A DNA stretch of 64,000 nucleotides from Siphonodentalium dalli (lineage: Eukaryota > Mollusca > Scaphopoda > Gadilida > Siphonodentaliidae), in NCBI GenBank assembly GCA_032622095.1, contig CP136062.1:140326351-140390350 (forward strand), read 5' to 3'. Shown here in pieces: positions 36,221 through 48,965 of the stretch. Made by a program: the position numbers and the translations under genes. A model generated the notes under the pieces. That model did not search any database. It saw nothing but the letters and a program-made list of their open reading frames with translations, and was not told the origin of the DNA. Position 1 is the stretch's first letter, and each line of letters opens with the position of its first letter.

Positions 36221-36805
36221 AGGGGTACTGTACACAAACAAAGGCGATTTTTGTATTTACTCCCATTGAAATAACTTTCAAGTTAGATTGTGTTCGTGTT
36301 ATATGAGTTTCGTATACACCTAATTTAGCGAAGAAAATGTTGATCTTGGAAACAAAAATATTACGATTTCAAACTACGCGCCATGTTTTTGACCTTCACC
36401 GGAGAAGACGCAGGTCGCAGGAAGAACCGGAAGTTCATTGCTCACAGCTTCGATTGATGCATTCTTTTTTTTCCGAATCGGTTATAACGGGCCTTCTTTT
36501 GCGGGTAACATGTTTTGTTTGCAACCCAATAATGTTCGCGAACGGCCATCGAAAAAAGACACGCAACAGATCATGTCAGATGCGATTTCAAGAACGGTAA
36601 CTCGTAATGGCATAATTCTCCATTTTATGACTCCAGCCATAAATGAATTTATATTAAATAATTCAATTTTACTTTTACGATAGCCTGTTAACCGGAACGT
36701 TTTCAGTAGACATCGTCGACTCAAATTAGTTATTTTATAATATAATATTCATATTAGATCGCTATTGTCACCTGGAATTTATTGAAATTGGGGTACAGTA
36801 CCCCT
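36221..36805. mobile_element. TTAA MITE with AGGGGTACTGTAC termini
   Basis: 585 bp. Termini AGGGGTACTGTAC and GTACAGTACCCCT. Flanked by TTAA at 36217-36220 and 36806-36809. The flanks join to restore family T sequence (TTCTCCCAGGCAGTTAA + AAGTGTACATTGGAATG), which fixes the target. Internal open frames show no transposase. Confidence 0.9.
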
Positions 36806-37264
36806 TTAAAAAGTGTACATTGGAATGATCTATTATTCATAATATTTACAATAGATGCACATGATAAATGACACATGTACAGGGAGGATTTAACTAATTT
36901 CGCAACTTTTTACCACTAGCTTCAGCATTGCTATCAAAACAGAAATGTTTCAATTGTGCCAATGATACCTACTTTTTGGATGATTTTAATACTTTCATCA
37001 AATTAATATTAAGAGAATATTCCAGTTGGCTTGTGTATGTTTTCAATCCCTCTTATTCAAGTGACCAAGGACTCTAAACGTGGTCAAAGAGGGTTCGGGC
37101 TCGGAACAATATAGGTGTGAAGGGGCTATTCTCTATTGTAGGAAAGACATCCAGGTCAAATTTTAGGGTTCTTTATCAATTAAGATTCACCAGAAGATTT
37201 TTTTTTTAAATGAGACCTTAACAATCCGGACTCATGACGAGAGCAATACAGTGTATGTTCATTT

Positions 37265-37820
37265 TTATACGCCCTTTTAGAAAAATGGTCGTATTATGTA
37301 ATCAGTCTGTCCGTCCGTCTGTCCGTCGAGTCGTCCGTCCGTCCGTACGTTAACATTTTTGGTTTCCGATCGATAACTCCAGTTTGGATTATTTGATCTG
37401 AACCAAAGTTGGTATGTGTATTTCCCAGCTAAAACTACAGGCCAAGTTCGAATATGGGTTCCGTCCAATTATTTTTACGTGAGTTACGGCCCTTTTTCGT
37501 CTTAGAATTTGACCATCTGTTAACATTTTTGGTTTCCGACCGATAACTTCAGTTTGGATTATTTGATCTGAACCAAAGTTGGTATGTGTATTTCCCAGCT
37601 AACGATACAGGCCAAGTTCGAATATGGGTTCCGTCCAGTTATTTTAATGTGAGTTACAGCCCTTTTTCGACTTAGAATTTGACCGCATTTTGGCATTGAA
37701 ATTATAAGAGTATATCAGATATTCTTCAAATGTAAGCCCCAAGTATTATTTTATTTTGCGGTAGTACAATTCGAAATAGCTAAAGGGCGTATTTTGCCAT
37801 GCCCTAGCGATACTCTTGTT
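37265..37820 (+). mobile_element. HINE-C element
   Basis: Begins TATACGCCCTTTTAGAAAAA with GGTCGTATTA as a hairpin partner, then GTCCGTCC tract. Two tandem ~178-bp units (TTTGGTTTCCGATCGATAAC; GCCAAGTTCGAATATGGGTT) follow. A right stem-loop GGGCGTATTTTGCCATGCCC is followed by TAGCGATACTCTTGTT. Same family as 55848-56738. Confidence 0.7.
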
Positions 37821-38520
37821 GGGATATATCTTTATAGTGCAATTATCATTATTTTCCCACCCCCTTCCCCACGGATGGTGAATTTCAGCCTTGAGCGTGG
37901 GTTGGGTCTTAATATGACAGGAGCGGGGGTGACCTATCAATAAAATTGATATATTCTCCAGTAACCTTTGTATGCACATTAGTCATTGATCATAAATCCA
38001 TAATGTGTCTAGTGGGTTAAGTTCAGATTATGTGAGTTGCATATGGATGAAGATAAACTCATCTCTTGCAATGACATTCACACCCCCTAGTTACCATATA
38101 AACTCTACTCAATTAGGGACATTATGTCGAATGTCAATGAGCGGCTTTAGGACTTCTCTCGTATGCGGAATGGCCCCGCCACCCATGAGAGTTTGAGTCA
38201 GACTGGAATAAACCTATACTGATGTATTCTCCATACAGTTAGGTCATCATAGTTCATCAAGAATTCAATGTCTCACCCACGTTTTGATGGCAGTGTCTCA
38301 TAAGTTTATACTGTAACACCAGATGTTGATCAAACGGCAAATTCTGACTTGTTATAATGATCTGTCCTTTGTAATAATAAACCAGGTTACCTATTACAAC
38401 TTGTCACATAACACAAATCGTCATCTCAAGCTTCTTGTATTTCGATATTTTTTTCTGATTCTCTGTGGGCATTGTGAGGTCAATCAGAATACTAGGCTTT
38501 TTTTCGTTTGGTGCATTTAC

Positions 38521-39202
38521 TAGGGCCCTGCGAATCAATTCGATTCGATGTGATTCGAATTCATTTGTCTGATTCGATTCGATTCGAAATCGGCTACCAT
38601 GATTTGGATTTTGTCAAATCTTTGGTGACAGGTGCATTTCCGTGGGTTCTACAGACCACAATGCTCTTACTAGAAAAGAGCATTCACTATAATAACCTAA
38701 ACGACTTAAACATACATACCATTATGTCCGATGGCAGGACATGGAATGTTATGGCCAACTAAAATCTAAAATTAATTGACCCAATCTGTAAGAATGACGT
38801 AAGTTAACAACAAAATTGCCATACAAGACTGTGTGCTATTGTCGTTCCAGGAATCATAGGAATTCCATATCACATGATTTTAGATCTTTGTTTGATTTGC
38901 GTAAATGCGAGTCTGAATCTAAGTCCGGAGTATTTTTGTAAATATTGTCTGTTAAGTCTGGCAGTTCAAGCGACAGACAACACAATCATCGCAAGTGTAG
39001 CGAAAAATATTGTGCTATTCAAGGAAATGAAACAGGCATCACACGTGCCGGCACGTCAGTTTTAGGTGTTTCTTCGAAGTTCTATGTATTTGAACTAGAT
39101 TGACTCACTGCAGTAACAATGATTCGATTCAAATTCAATTCATTTGCCTGATTCGATTCGAGATTTGATTCGAAATGAAAACACCCGATTCTCAAGGCCC
39201 TA
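38521..39202. mobile_element. hAT-like non-autonomous element, 682 bp
   Basis: Termini TAGGGCCCTGCGAATC and GATTCTCAAGGCCCTA are imperfect inverses. Flanks GCATTTAC (38513-38520) and GTATTTGC (39203-39210) match at 6 of 8. GATTCGATTCGA blocks lie inside both ends. No transposase motif is visible. Confidence 0.8.
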
Positions 39203-39390
39203 GTATTTGCTTTCATTTCTTGATCTGTATGGACAGAGAAATCATAAAGCTATTGTATCATTTTTCCCTGACACTTGTGTAATAATAACTGGAATCTAAT
39301 CGGGAGGCCTCATCAAAATTGAAGCAACAAGTCGATATCTCACTTTAATTAAGAAATGAATGTTGTGGGTGTGTGTGTTAATGGGGATAT

Positions 39391-39542
39391 GCAAGCCTTG
39401 AAATAGTGTGTCTGTCATTTGCAGAATGAGGTCCCCAGAGGGTGAATTTAGTGATGCTAACCCGCATAGCTGGGTAGCATCACTAAATTCACCCTCTGGG
39501 GACCTCATTCTGCAAATGACAGACACACTATTTCAAGGCTTG
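39391..39542. mobile_element. Single near-perfect palindrome of family F
   Basis: The arms run outward from about 39466 and pair from GCAAGCCTTGAAATAGTGTG to CACACTATTTCAAGGCTTG, with only a few centre mismatches, over about 150 bp. It is effectively one F hairpin with complete terminal arms. Confidence 0.88.
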
Positions 39543-41928
39543 GTGATATGGCTCTGGTCGTTGTGACACATGTAAATCGCTAAGCAGTTTACACTAAATG
39601 TGCCTCCCAACGATCACAGTGCCATATCCCCCAATAACACACACCCCCACTACATTAAATTTTTATATTTATATAGCTTTTTGATGATTTATTCTCATAA
39701 AAAAGCTGAGTGTATTCTTATTTATTTTCACAAACTCTGCCGATAATTTGAGACTAACCCATGCAGCACATTATGTCAGCCCAATATGAGATTTCCAAAC
39801 TCTTAGCTATGATAACGTGATCGATATAAATAACTGCCTTCAATGCAATTCGGCTGAACTTTTAAAAGCATGCCCAAGTATTCTGCTGACTGCATTTTGT
39901 GATTAGTTCAGATTCTGTCAATAGCTTGTAACTTCCTGTTCGTGATACACTCTTTGCATTATTGGGATGTAAACAGGGTGACACAATTGCCATTTGACCA
40001 ATCACCAAACAGGATTTAGTGTAACACAGATGGTCTATGTAAATATTATGTTCTCATAACTGTTTTCTTTAATATCTCATGCAGAGGTTGACCAAATGGC
40101 AAAATCTGACTTACTATAAAATGATCTGTCCTATGTAATCATAAAAACAGGTGTTCCTATTACAACTTTGTCACATGCGACCAATTATCTCAAGGTCCTT
40201 TCTCATAGTGTCATTGATTCTTACAAGGCAGCATTTCTTTATTAGGTGTGTTGGCGACATCAATCAGAATATACTGCTTTCTTGTGCTGATGTCGAGCCT
40301 TTCTTCTGCAAGCCCTGATGATAAGCAGAAATTTGCGTAGGCTAAATGAATTCCTAGAACAGACATTTTATCTTGGCTAAAAAGCCTGCATGTAGTATCT
40401 GAATACATTGTATTGCAAACTACATATAAGCTTGAGTTTACAATTGGAAGTTAGTTCATTATTATCAACAGCTTAATATTTCCTTGTCCTTACTGTTAAC
40501 ATGTTCACTGCCAACTACTAGTCATCTCATACTTTTTACATGTAATTGAATGGGCGTTGCAGTGAATGTGTTAACGGCTTTGATTTTGTCGGCATCAGTT
40601 TTCGTGGTTTCTTATAAAAATACCATTTCGTGAGGACGTGAATTCATGGATCTAGGTATCATATTTATTCACAACAGGTCCAACAATAGCCGTTTTATGT
40701 CATCTTTGAGTAGTCACTAGTGACAATTGAACCTCCAGTTATTTGGACAACGAAAGGGCATCAGACTGCATTGGCTTAATTTCACATGCTGGGGAGATAG
40801 TTTTATGTTTACATTTCATCTCGTCTTCCGTGTTTTCCCCATCATTTTACGACATGCCAAAAACAGACATACACCCGGTATAGAATGTCAGATCTTCGTT
40901 TTCATCACGTACATTGTATATTGATATTTACTGTACCAACTCAGAGTAAATTATTTTTGTTGGATGTTGATTTTGTGGTTGGGCTAAACCACGAAATCAA
41001 TGAATAATAAACCCCCATGAATTAAAAGGATTTTACAGTATTTTGGCAATTTAAATTCGTTGTTTGCATACATGCCACAATATGACACTAATACAACATT
41101 GAGTTTTGATCAATTTGTATTAATTTGGCTCAAAACAATGGCAGTTTCTTAAAATTGCCTCAGCTTGTAAGTCCGTTCTCATGTGATGATCAATATATGA
41201 ACCCAAACCAACACGGGTGTGACTGTATATGTTACAAGACGATACAAAGAAATTGTATATGCCACTTTACAATGTCTTAAAATTGGGAGGTATCTGCCTG
41301 GGATTCTGCTACCATTTCACATTTATCTTTTGATACTGTATTCTCCAATTTAGTTCTAAAAGTGTACATTTGGTCAATTGTAACCTAACTCATCAGTTGG
41401 ATATCCCTACAAATGAATCAGTTGGAATCCAAGTAACTACTCATGAGTAAGTATTCTGTTATGAAAGTTTGGTGACCATATTGGCCTTTTGGTGGGTTCA
41501 TGCCTAAATGGAGCATTGTGATAATGTATCAGACTGACACGTTAGTCGATGGATCATCGGTCATTGTTATCCGTGTGATGCCTCATCAGTTCCTATAGTC
41601 TGGACAATCCGTCACTGAGTCACTCATTGTAATCACCGTGGTCACTTTAGCCATTCCATATCTGGTTCTGTTCTGGTGTGAAGTCCCTCCTTTGCGTTAG
41701 GAGCACCCCATTAAAAATGGGTAAAATATTGTTCTCATAAAATTATGTAACATAATTGTGGGTTAAAATTGTTATGTTGAATATCATATAACATAGTCTT
41801 GGGGCTAGGTGGTTTAAATGCTACAATTTTTTTTCACAAATCCCAGCTCACATACTCTTTATTGTAACATGGAATACTGGTATTGTACTTGTAGGATTGA
41901 GTATTTTTAGTAAACCAGCTACAAGTAT
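39543..41928. other. No gene recognised
   Basis: AT-rich intronic sequence. A piece near 41340-41460 resembles family T (TTCTCCAATTTAGTTCTAAA, AATCAGTTGGAATCC) and also resembles 1003-1035. Open frames are short and featureless. Confidence 0.4.
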
Positions 41929-42010
41929 GACTCCACCGGGAATTGAACCCATATCGCCAGCGCTGGAGAGCGAGTCTGTCTGGAGCAGAGCCCCTTACTG
42001 ACTGAGGCAT
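41929..42010 (-). repeat. tRNA-derived SINE head or tRNA pseudogene
   Basis: On the minus strand this reads GCCTCAGTCAGTAAGGGG (A-box-like), then CCAGCGCTGGCGATATG and GGTTCAATTCCCGGTGGAG, which contains a good B box (GGTTCAATTCC). The spacing suits a long-variable-arm type tRNA head, but acceptor arms do not close well. SINE origin is inferred. Confidence 0.6.
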
Positions 42011-42716
42011 CAAAACCTCTGATATGACTTTGATAAATCTTTCTGATGCATATAAAAGACCATATAGAAGTATTTCACTTTATTATGGACTGGCTGGAAT
42101 GTGACAAAAGAGAGAATTTGAGGCTCTGCCTTGTGCCTTTAATTCCATGGAATATGATTTTGTTGTTTCTCTACTCTGATTAATAGTTTCCTTCAATTTT
42201 ATTGAACAACCACTAGAATGTCATCCATAATAAAGCATCTTATGACATGGGAGCTACAACCCATCAATTTATCTCTATACATTGAGGCAGCAGACATGTC
42301 CACCATTGTGACCATGATTCATTCTTGCGATTGCTCGCCTAATAACGGAATGGTGAACCAATCCATCTCGATGGAAAGCGCGATATCAAAAGATAATTAT
42401 GTGGAATAAATCTAACAAATTTGTCGATATAACTTTTAATAATGTGCTTTCTTGCTTATAAATTGTAATTTTCCATGCAATCATCATGCAAAAAGCAATT
42501 GGAGTTAAAAAAGGACCCCTAAGTTTGTCTTCGTAATTTTTACGACTTCAATCAAGTCTGTCTGAGACACATGTGTACAAAGTGTACATATGAAGTATCT
42601 CATGTATTTTAATATGGTCTTTGTACTAATTTGATTTCCGCAACCGGTCAAGAATGTGACGAAATCGAGAATTATTAGGTAGAATTTGAAGCTCCCAACC
42701 ACCACTCTGGTCTTTA

Positions 42717-42971
42717 CTTTCATGACGGGAGATGCACTGGTGCAGCATTAAAGACCCAAATGCCAGTGCATTCTTTTATATATGCGAGTCTCCCATAGGG
42801 AGCCTCGCATATATAAGAGAATGCATTGGCTTTATATGGTCAAGGTAAATATTATTCTGCTCATGCATTCTCTTATATATGCGAGGCTTCATATGGGAGA
42901 CTCGCATATTTAAGAGAATGCATTGGCACAAGGTTTTTGCAAAATTCCAAAAAACTCCAGTCATGTAAGGA
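42717..42971. mobile_element. Paired-hairpin TTAA MITE, family W'
   Basis: Left CTTTCATGACGGGAG, right CTCCAGTCATGTAAGGA with TTAA at 42972-42975. Two hairpins (about 42769-42830 and 42865-42929) have inner stems CTCCCATAGGGAG and CTTCATATGGGAG. Confidence 0.78.
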
Positions 42972-43016
42972 TTAATTTGTTGGAATATGATTTTGCTGTT
43001 CCTCTTCTCTGATTAA

Positions 43017-43398
43017 CTCTTTACCCAACAAACCGGCCAAATAAAGCTTCAACAGCCTAAAATATCTTCGGTCTGTCTCAATAGAACCATACAAATATGG
43101 ATATCATTGGAACCGGCTCCTTGACCACATTGTGATAGTTACAGTTATGCCCTGTGCCAATGCATTCTCTTATATATGCGAGTCGACCATAGGTAGCCTC
43201 GCATATATAAGAGAATGCATTGGCCTAAAAAAATATTTTTTTAACACTTTTTACCATTATTTTCTTACATTCTTTAACAATTTTATAATTTTTAATGTGT
43301 TAAGCCAATGCATTCTCTTATATATGCGAGGCGACCTATGGTCGACTCGCATATATAAGAGAATGCATTGGCACAGGGCCCTTCTGTTGGGTAAAGGG
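43017..43398. mobile_element. Paired-hairpin TTAA MITE, family W, full length
   Basis: TTAA at 43013-43016 and 43399-43402. Termini CTCTTTACCCAACAAACC and TTCTGTTGGGTAAAGGG. Two hairpins at about 43157-43224 and 43306-43372, in the same order as 21499-21890 but opposite orientation. It serves as the unbroken reference for 2788-6493. Confidence 0.85.
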
Positions 43399-43402
43399 TT
43401 AA

Positions 43403-45050
43403 TAGTTTCCTTCAATTTTAGTGAACAACCACTAGAACGTCATTCATAATAATGCTTCTTATGGCATGGTAGTCACAAACCATCAATTTATCTCTATCGG
43501 TTGAGGCAGCATGTCCACCATTATGACAAGTTGTGGTCAATTCATTGTTGGAAGTGCCAGCCTAATAACAGAATGGTGAATTTAAATGGTGAACAAGTCC
43601 ATCTTGACGGAACAAAGTCACTGCGTGAATGACAAATATGAAGTCAGGTTGATTAAACCGTCATTGCTTCTCGGCTAAATTTGATTACTCCAGTATTAAT
43701 ATTCTTCACAAATTGTGCTGCCAATTTCTAGATTTACATGCTCACAAATTGAATGCTTGTGTGGGAATTTGAATAAGGAATTTAGAGATTGCTCTGTGTT
43801 TGCCATGCCATTCTGTGTTTGGCCGCGACCTAGCTGCCGACCTTTGGGATGTGTGGACCACACAGATAATGAAGTTCATTCCCTTTAATGTAGTTTGTTG
43901 GCTCGTAATTGAGAATATCTGTGATTCCTCATCCAAGGTTCATTTGTGTTAGTTTGTTCCTCTCTAATTCACTGATAGATTCCTTGGACACTGAACTCAA
44001 TGTGTAATATATGCTGTATATGGTCCATTACTAGTGGTATATAAAGTGGAATTTTTGTTGGTTCATTTACATATAGACGAACTTTCCTTCATCTTTTCCA
44101 TATAACAGGGTTTCCGCTAGGGGTGGGAAAATGGGAGCCCTATAATTTCATACCATGCAACGAAATGCTAATATCTAGTATTAGTAAATTGACAGCCCAT
44201 ATTTTAAGCCCAAATTCTGAACATCTAAGATAATATAAGTTCACAAAATGAAGAAATCGTAATTTGTTTTTATCCTCAACATTCTGAAAGATGTAGAATA
44301 AGGCAATATTTGTCAATGTGTGGATTCGTCAAGAGAATTATTTTTACCTTAAAATTGGTTCAATAGTTGTCAGCGTTGGGTGGCAAATTAATTTATCTTC
44401 ATTTATTATTCCCTGTTGGTTTTGTTTTGTCTGTGATGTTGGCATTATTCTGTGGACCGGGTGGGGGAAGGTGCTACAGGGAAAATTCAGACTGGAGGAA
44501 AGGGACCACAAAAGGATACCACTGCTCTTCAGCAGAAACCCTACATATAATGAGATTGATTGGCAAAGTCAGTGCCAAACCATGACGCTCTTTTAACACA
44601 CACTTTTCCATACATACATGTATATACCATGTTTAATTGCCATATTTTAAGAAGAGTAACTCCTGTTTTCAATGAGTGCTATAAACAAAAGATTTGTTAC
44701 CATCAAATTTGGGATCAGCCGCTATCAATAGTGCATATAAATAATGCATCAGACACCTGTAATATCAGTCTTACATCTATAGAGATGAATGAGCTTCATT
44801 AGAAAAAGAAATCTGCAAATATTAAAAATGGCTCAAGAAGGTCATGAGACCGGAAATTTCCAAAACATTAGTGTTTTAGTAGTGAAAATTACAAGAGGGA
44901 ACTGTATTTAGTGTCTTATGTGTACTGTTGTCTTTTCACACAGTCGAACTGAAACGTTTAACTTTCCTGGATACATACATGTATGTACTAGTAAGCTAAA
45001 GTCATAACCCATAGATAGGGTTAGGTTTCTGCACCATATCAGTTGGATTT
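43403..45050. other. No gene recognised
   Basis: The sequence at 43403-43530 resembles 42180-42320 (GTTTCCTTCAATTTTA, GAACAACCACTAGAA, ATCAATTTATCTCTAT), so this flank is a diverged direct duplication. Beyond that, no repeats or exons are recognised; overlapping frames near 44318-44596 are in conflict with each other. Confidence 0.45.
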
Positions 45051-45508
45051 AAGCCTGAGTTTAGTGTATCTTTCATTTGCAGAATTAGGTCCCCAGAGGG
45101 TGAATTTAGTGACTATCCCGCATAGCGGGCTAGCATCACCAAATTCACCCTCTGGGGACCTCATTCTGCATGGCCTTATCCGCTTTAGGAGACACTGACT
45201 CAGATTGAAGTTCCCAAATAGTGAATATTGTGATGTACACCCATTGGGAACCTTGATTTAATATGCAAGTGTTGTGCCAATTTGGGGATATAGAGAAACT
45301 ATACTAAAAAAGAAATAGAATCTATGTGAAGAAGTTTCTATAGAAATTTTATAACAAAGAAACTTTCCAGAGAAGATGATGCCTAAGCAGAATGAGGTCC
45401 CCAGAGGGTGAATTTAGTGATGCTAGCCCACTATGTGGGATAACGTCACTAAATTTACCCTCTGGGGACCTCATTCTGCAAATGACAGACATGCTATAAT
45501 CAGGCTTG
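45051..45508. mobile_element. Two-hairpin MITE, family F
   Basis: AAGCCTGAGTTTAGTGTATC to ATAATCAGGCTT. Both hairpins (about 45082-45171 and 45389-45481) and the spacer are present; the spacer is diverged from other copies. Confidence 0.75.
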
Positions 45509-45540
45509 TTTGGGTTTAAATTGTCTGAACATATATTTCA

Positions 45541-45960
45541 GTTAGAATAAAGTTGCCTACAATTATATTAAGTTAGGGTTACATTCCCTAGACACATATG
45601 GCTGCACAAATATCAGTTTATTCCTGGGATATTCATCAGGTTAATTTCCGTGGCCATATATATGTTAGGTTTAATTCCTTGGACATGCATCAGTTAGGGT
45701 TAAATTCCCAGTGCTCGCACTGTTTGGGATTAAATCCCCTGGACAATGCATCAGTGAGGGTTAAATCCACTTTGCTTGCACTGCTTAGGATTAAATTGTC
45801 TGGACATTTATCTTTTAAGGTTATATTCCCTATATTCATATCAGTTCTGATTAAATACCACTGGACATGCATCAGTTGGGGTTAAATTCCCTAGACATTG
45901 ATCAGTTAGGGTTAAGTCGTCTCACATACGTTGTATATCGGTGAGGGTTAAAACGCCTGA
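45541..45960 (+). repeat. Degenerate minisatellite (GTTAAATTCC / GGACATGCATCAG)
   Basis: Roughly 35-45-bp units repeat the order GTTAGGGTTAAATTCCC then TGGACATGCATCA about nine times with indels. Open frames crossing it are by-products. Confidence 0.7.
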
Positions 45961-48741
45961 CTATGGGTGTCAGAGTCAGGAAGCAGATTTGAGAAGCATA
46001 TAATGAGTAGTAATTGATCAGCAGAACAGCTATATATCCAGTCAAGGCAGTGCTTCTGATATATTGCCAGTCACAGCAGTGGTGATGTGGCTTTAATAAT
46101 TCCCAGTGCGCTGGTTCAACATTACCACCACAATATTCTATGTGTGGCCAAAATCCATCATCCGTGTACATGATGCTAGGAACTCATACCTTATTCAGTG
46201 GAATATGTTTCTCCTGTAACGGATCATGGAGACATCCATTACAAATATTAGGAATTATGGTAGTGGTTTATTGCAAATTTCTGGAAACAATCAAATTGTG
46301 TGTTTGTAATTTGGTTAAAGTTTGGTTTGTGATAATTCAGTTCTAGGATATTTGGAATTTCTGCCTGTGATATAGACAAGTTTCTTAAGGATTTTCTTCC
46401 TGTTCTCTTTCTGATTCGACATGATGTTTATGATGTTTAGATCGGTTGTATTTAGGCACATCAGGACACACCCATCGGGGCCATTGAAATGTTGAAACCA
46501 TTGTCGGCCTGGTGTGAGAGCATTTTGAAATTAAAACCCCAAATACCCCAAAAAAAGTTAAATCCTTGCATCTGGACAGACATTCCTCAAATACATGTAT
46601 TTAGTTTGTTGTCAGTTCATCTATCCAAATATGGTCAATTTTTTTTTACATTATATAACATTATTCACATTATAAATAATTATTAATTTCAACATTTGTC
46701 ATGAACATGAGTGTGCATCAACAAATAGATTTTTTTCACACATTTCTGCACATTTAGGTATTTTTGGGCATAGTGTTTACAGACTCAAATTTGGGGAATC
46801 TGAAAGACTTATGATGTTCTCCATATTATCGAAAACCGAATTTATCAAATTCTGAGGGAATGTGACATAATGTGAATGGTACATTATTTTATAGACACAA
46901 CACCAGCTGTTGCAGCTTCAAAATGCGATAGTCTCTGTCATTCCGAGATCTATGATTGTGTGTGATTCCGCTTGCATTTGTTCATATAAATTACAGAGAG
47001 ATCGGTGCCAAGTTTTATCAGTATCACTCAGCCTCAATTTGAAGAATTACTGGTGATCTCTCCATGGATGGGTTTCTCTACAGCGATTAATTAGTGGTGT
47101 AACTATTAGTTTCACACCCATTCATGCGGATGCTTTTCTGATCGCAGTACATGTACTATATTGATGGTAACGCTTAATTGTTGATGTGTTTGGTTATTGC
47201 CTTCAACAGATGTTTCATGCAGATTGATTTTTACTGCAAATATTTCAATGCTATGTCAAAACAATTATTATGATTTGGATCTTCTTTGATACTAAACATA
47301 AACATGGAAGGGCTATGAGTTCGTCCCCACTGGGGATGCAAATTTTCACAAGGGACAATGGATGGTCTAAACTTCATTTTTTTTTTTCAAAATTACAAGC
47401 ATGAATATAATAGAAATGTCTAGCAATAATTTCCTTCTAGTTCAAATTTAATTTAAATTTAAAAATGTCCTTTAGAATGAAATATTCCAATTTTTAGTCT
47501 GAATTTCCCAGATTAAAAAATGTAGTTTTACTTACAGTTTTGGTAAAAAAATAAATGGAGTTTTACAAAGAATTTTGGTTATATTTTTCTTAGAAAACTT
47601 AGCTGCTTGACACCAAATTGAGGTGGGTGCTATTGAAAATTTTAACTCCCCCCCCCCCCCCCAATAAAGACTGTTTGCTTCCCAGTATAAAACTTTTTAT
47701 TGTTTAAGAATTTTTTTTTAATGTTGGTATCAATCACTGATTCTACCGTTCAGTTTTGGTAACTCAGTCTGTAAGGTACATGGCACTTCATGCAGTTATA
47801 ACCTTCAGTGATGGTGAAGCTGGTTTGAATTGCGTTGGGGTTCCACATGAAAGTGGGTAACCTGCTTGGGATATTTGGACCAGTTTGTTTGTTGTTTAAT
47901 ACCAGAGGTCAATGGTTTCTATGTGCAGTGGTGTACATTGTATTTTTATAGTGAAATTAACCCTTGTTGTGGACTTTCCTCCGCCACTTAAAAAACCTTT
48001 CATACAGTATATGCACCATCATTATACACAGTATCTTTTTCTAAGCCATTACTGAACATCCTAACAGGTGTCTTGCAACAGCTGAGTCTATGTATTACGA
48101 TGTTAATATACATGAGGGCGGCATATCACAGGGCGTTGCTCAGGTCTAGCTTTATAACAGACGCAATATTTTTTTTTGTGATAGCGTTTATAAGAGAATT
48201 GATATATTTTTTGTACAGCAAGTGCCAAATTTTCCTCATAACTTGTCGTTAATTGAATGGGCCATAAAGTGTTAAGCTGTTTAAACTAGCTTCAGGAAGT
48301 ATTGATAATTGACTTTTAGTGCATACCTCTCTGCTGCAGTACACTAACTTTGCATATACTTTTAATAAGTATTGGATAGGGAAACTCACATACTTCTCAT
48401 TTATGAATCATCGTTAGGATTGTGTACTGAATGTTAAACCTGCCTCAATGATATGTAAATGGGTTTTACTAAAAAACATAAATATACCAGTCCCATAATA
48501 CTCATTTAAACATATTTCATGTCAAAATTCTTTCATATTCCACTGGGTTATATAAATAGGTTGTTATTAGAGCATCACGTTGGTAAAAGAGATTGTCTTT
48601 AATACATCAATATGGGATTGGTCATAGAATTTTTGTCATACTATTTTTGTGGAGTTATTCTCTGACTCCTTTCGCTTTTTTTCTTTTCCCGTTTCTCTCA
48701 TATGTTGTGCTGTGATTCATGTATCAGATAACATACCATAG
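45961..48741. other. No gene recognised
   Basis: AT-rich sequence with a 15-base or longer C run near 47648 and several poly-T/A tracts. I see no exon with clear splice sites and coding bias. Confidence 0.4.
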
Positions 48742-48958
48742 TACAGTAATGCCCTAAATAATCGACTCCTTAACCACAGCAGAATTATGGGTAACTTTTC
48801 AGGATTTAGTCGGAATCATGGCTTGTTGCCATTCATCGGAAAGCTCTCTCTGCAAGCTTTCCGATGAATGGCAACAAGCCATATTTCCGACTAAATCCTG
48901 AAAAATTACCCATAATTCTGCTGTGGGTAAGGAGTCGATTATTTAGGGCATTACAGTA
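48742..48958. mobile_element. CAGTAATGCCC foldback, full-length reference copy
   Basis: 217 bp, TA at both tips. The arms pair nearly perfectly from TACAGTAATGCCCTAAATAA to TTATTTAGGGCATTACAGTA, with centre AAGCTCTCTCTGCAAGCTTT. This is the most complete member in the window; TA target suggests Tc1/mariner-type mobilisation (inference). Confidence 0.9.
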
Positions 48959-48965
48959 TTTGGTT

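Noticed and set aside
36337-36724. Overlapping open frames on both strands
   Set aside because: All lie inside the AGGGGTACTGTAC MITE and none shows transposase motifs; they overlap in conflicting frames.
43132-43449. Open frames reading through CCAATGCATTCTC hairpins (also 5155, 6157, 42776, 55663, 57346, 59051, 60890)
   Set aside because: The same peptide-like string appears wherever the hairpin occurs, on either strand. It reflects repeat sequence, not genes.
44318-44596. Two overlapping frames of 92 and 72 codons
   Set aside because: Different frames over the same DNA without splice sites, domain or coding bias that would prefer one.
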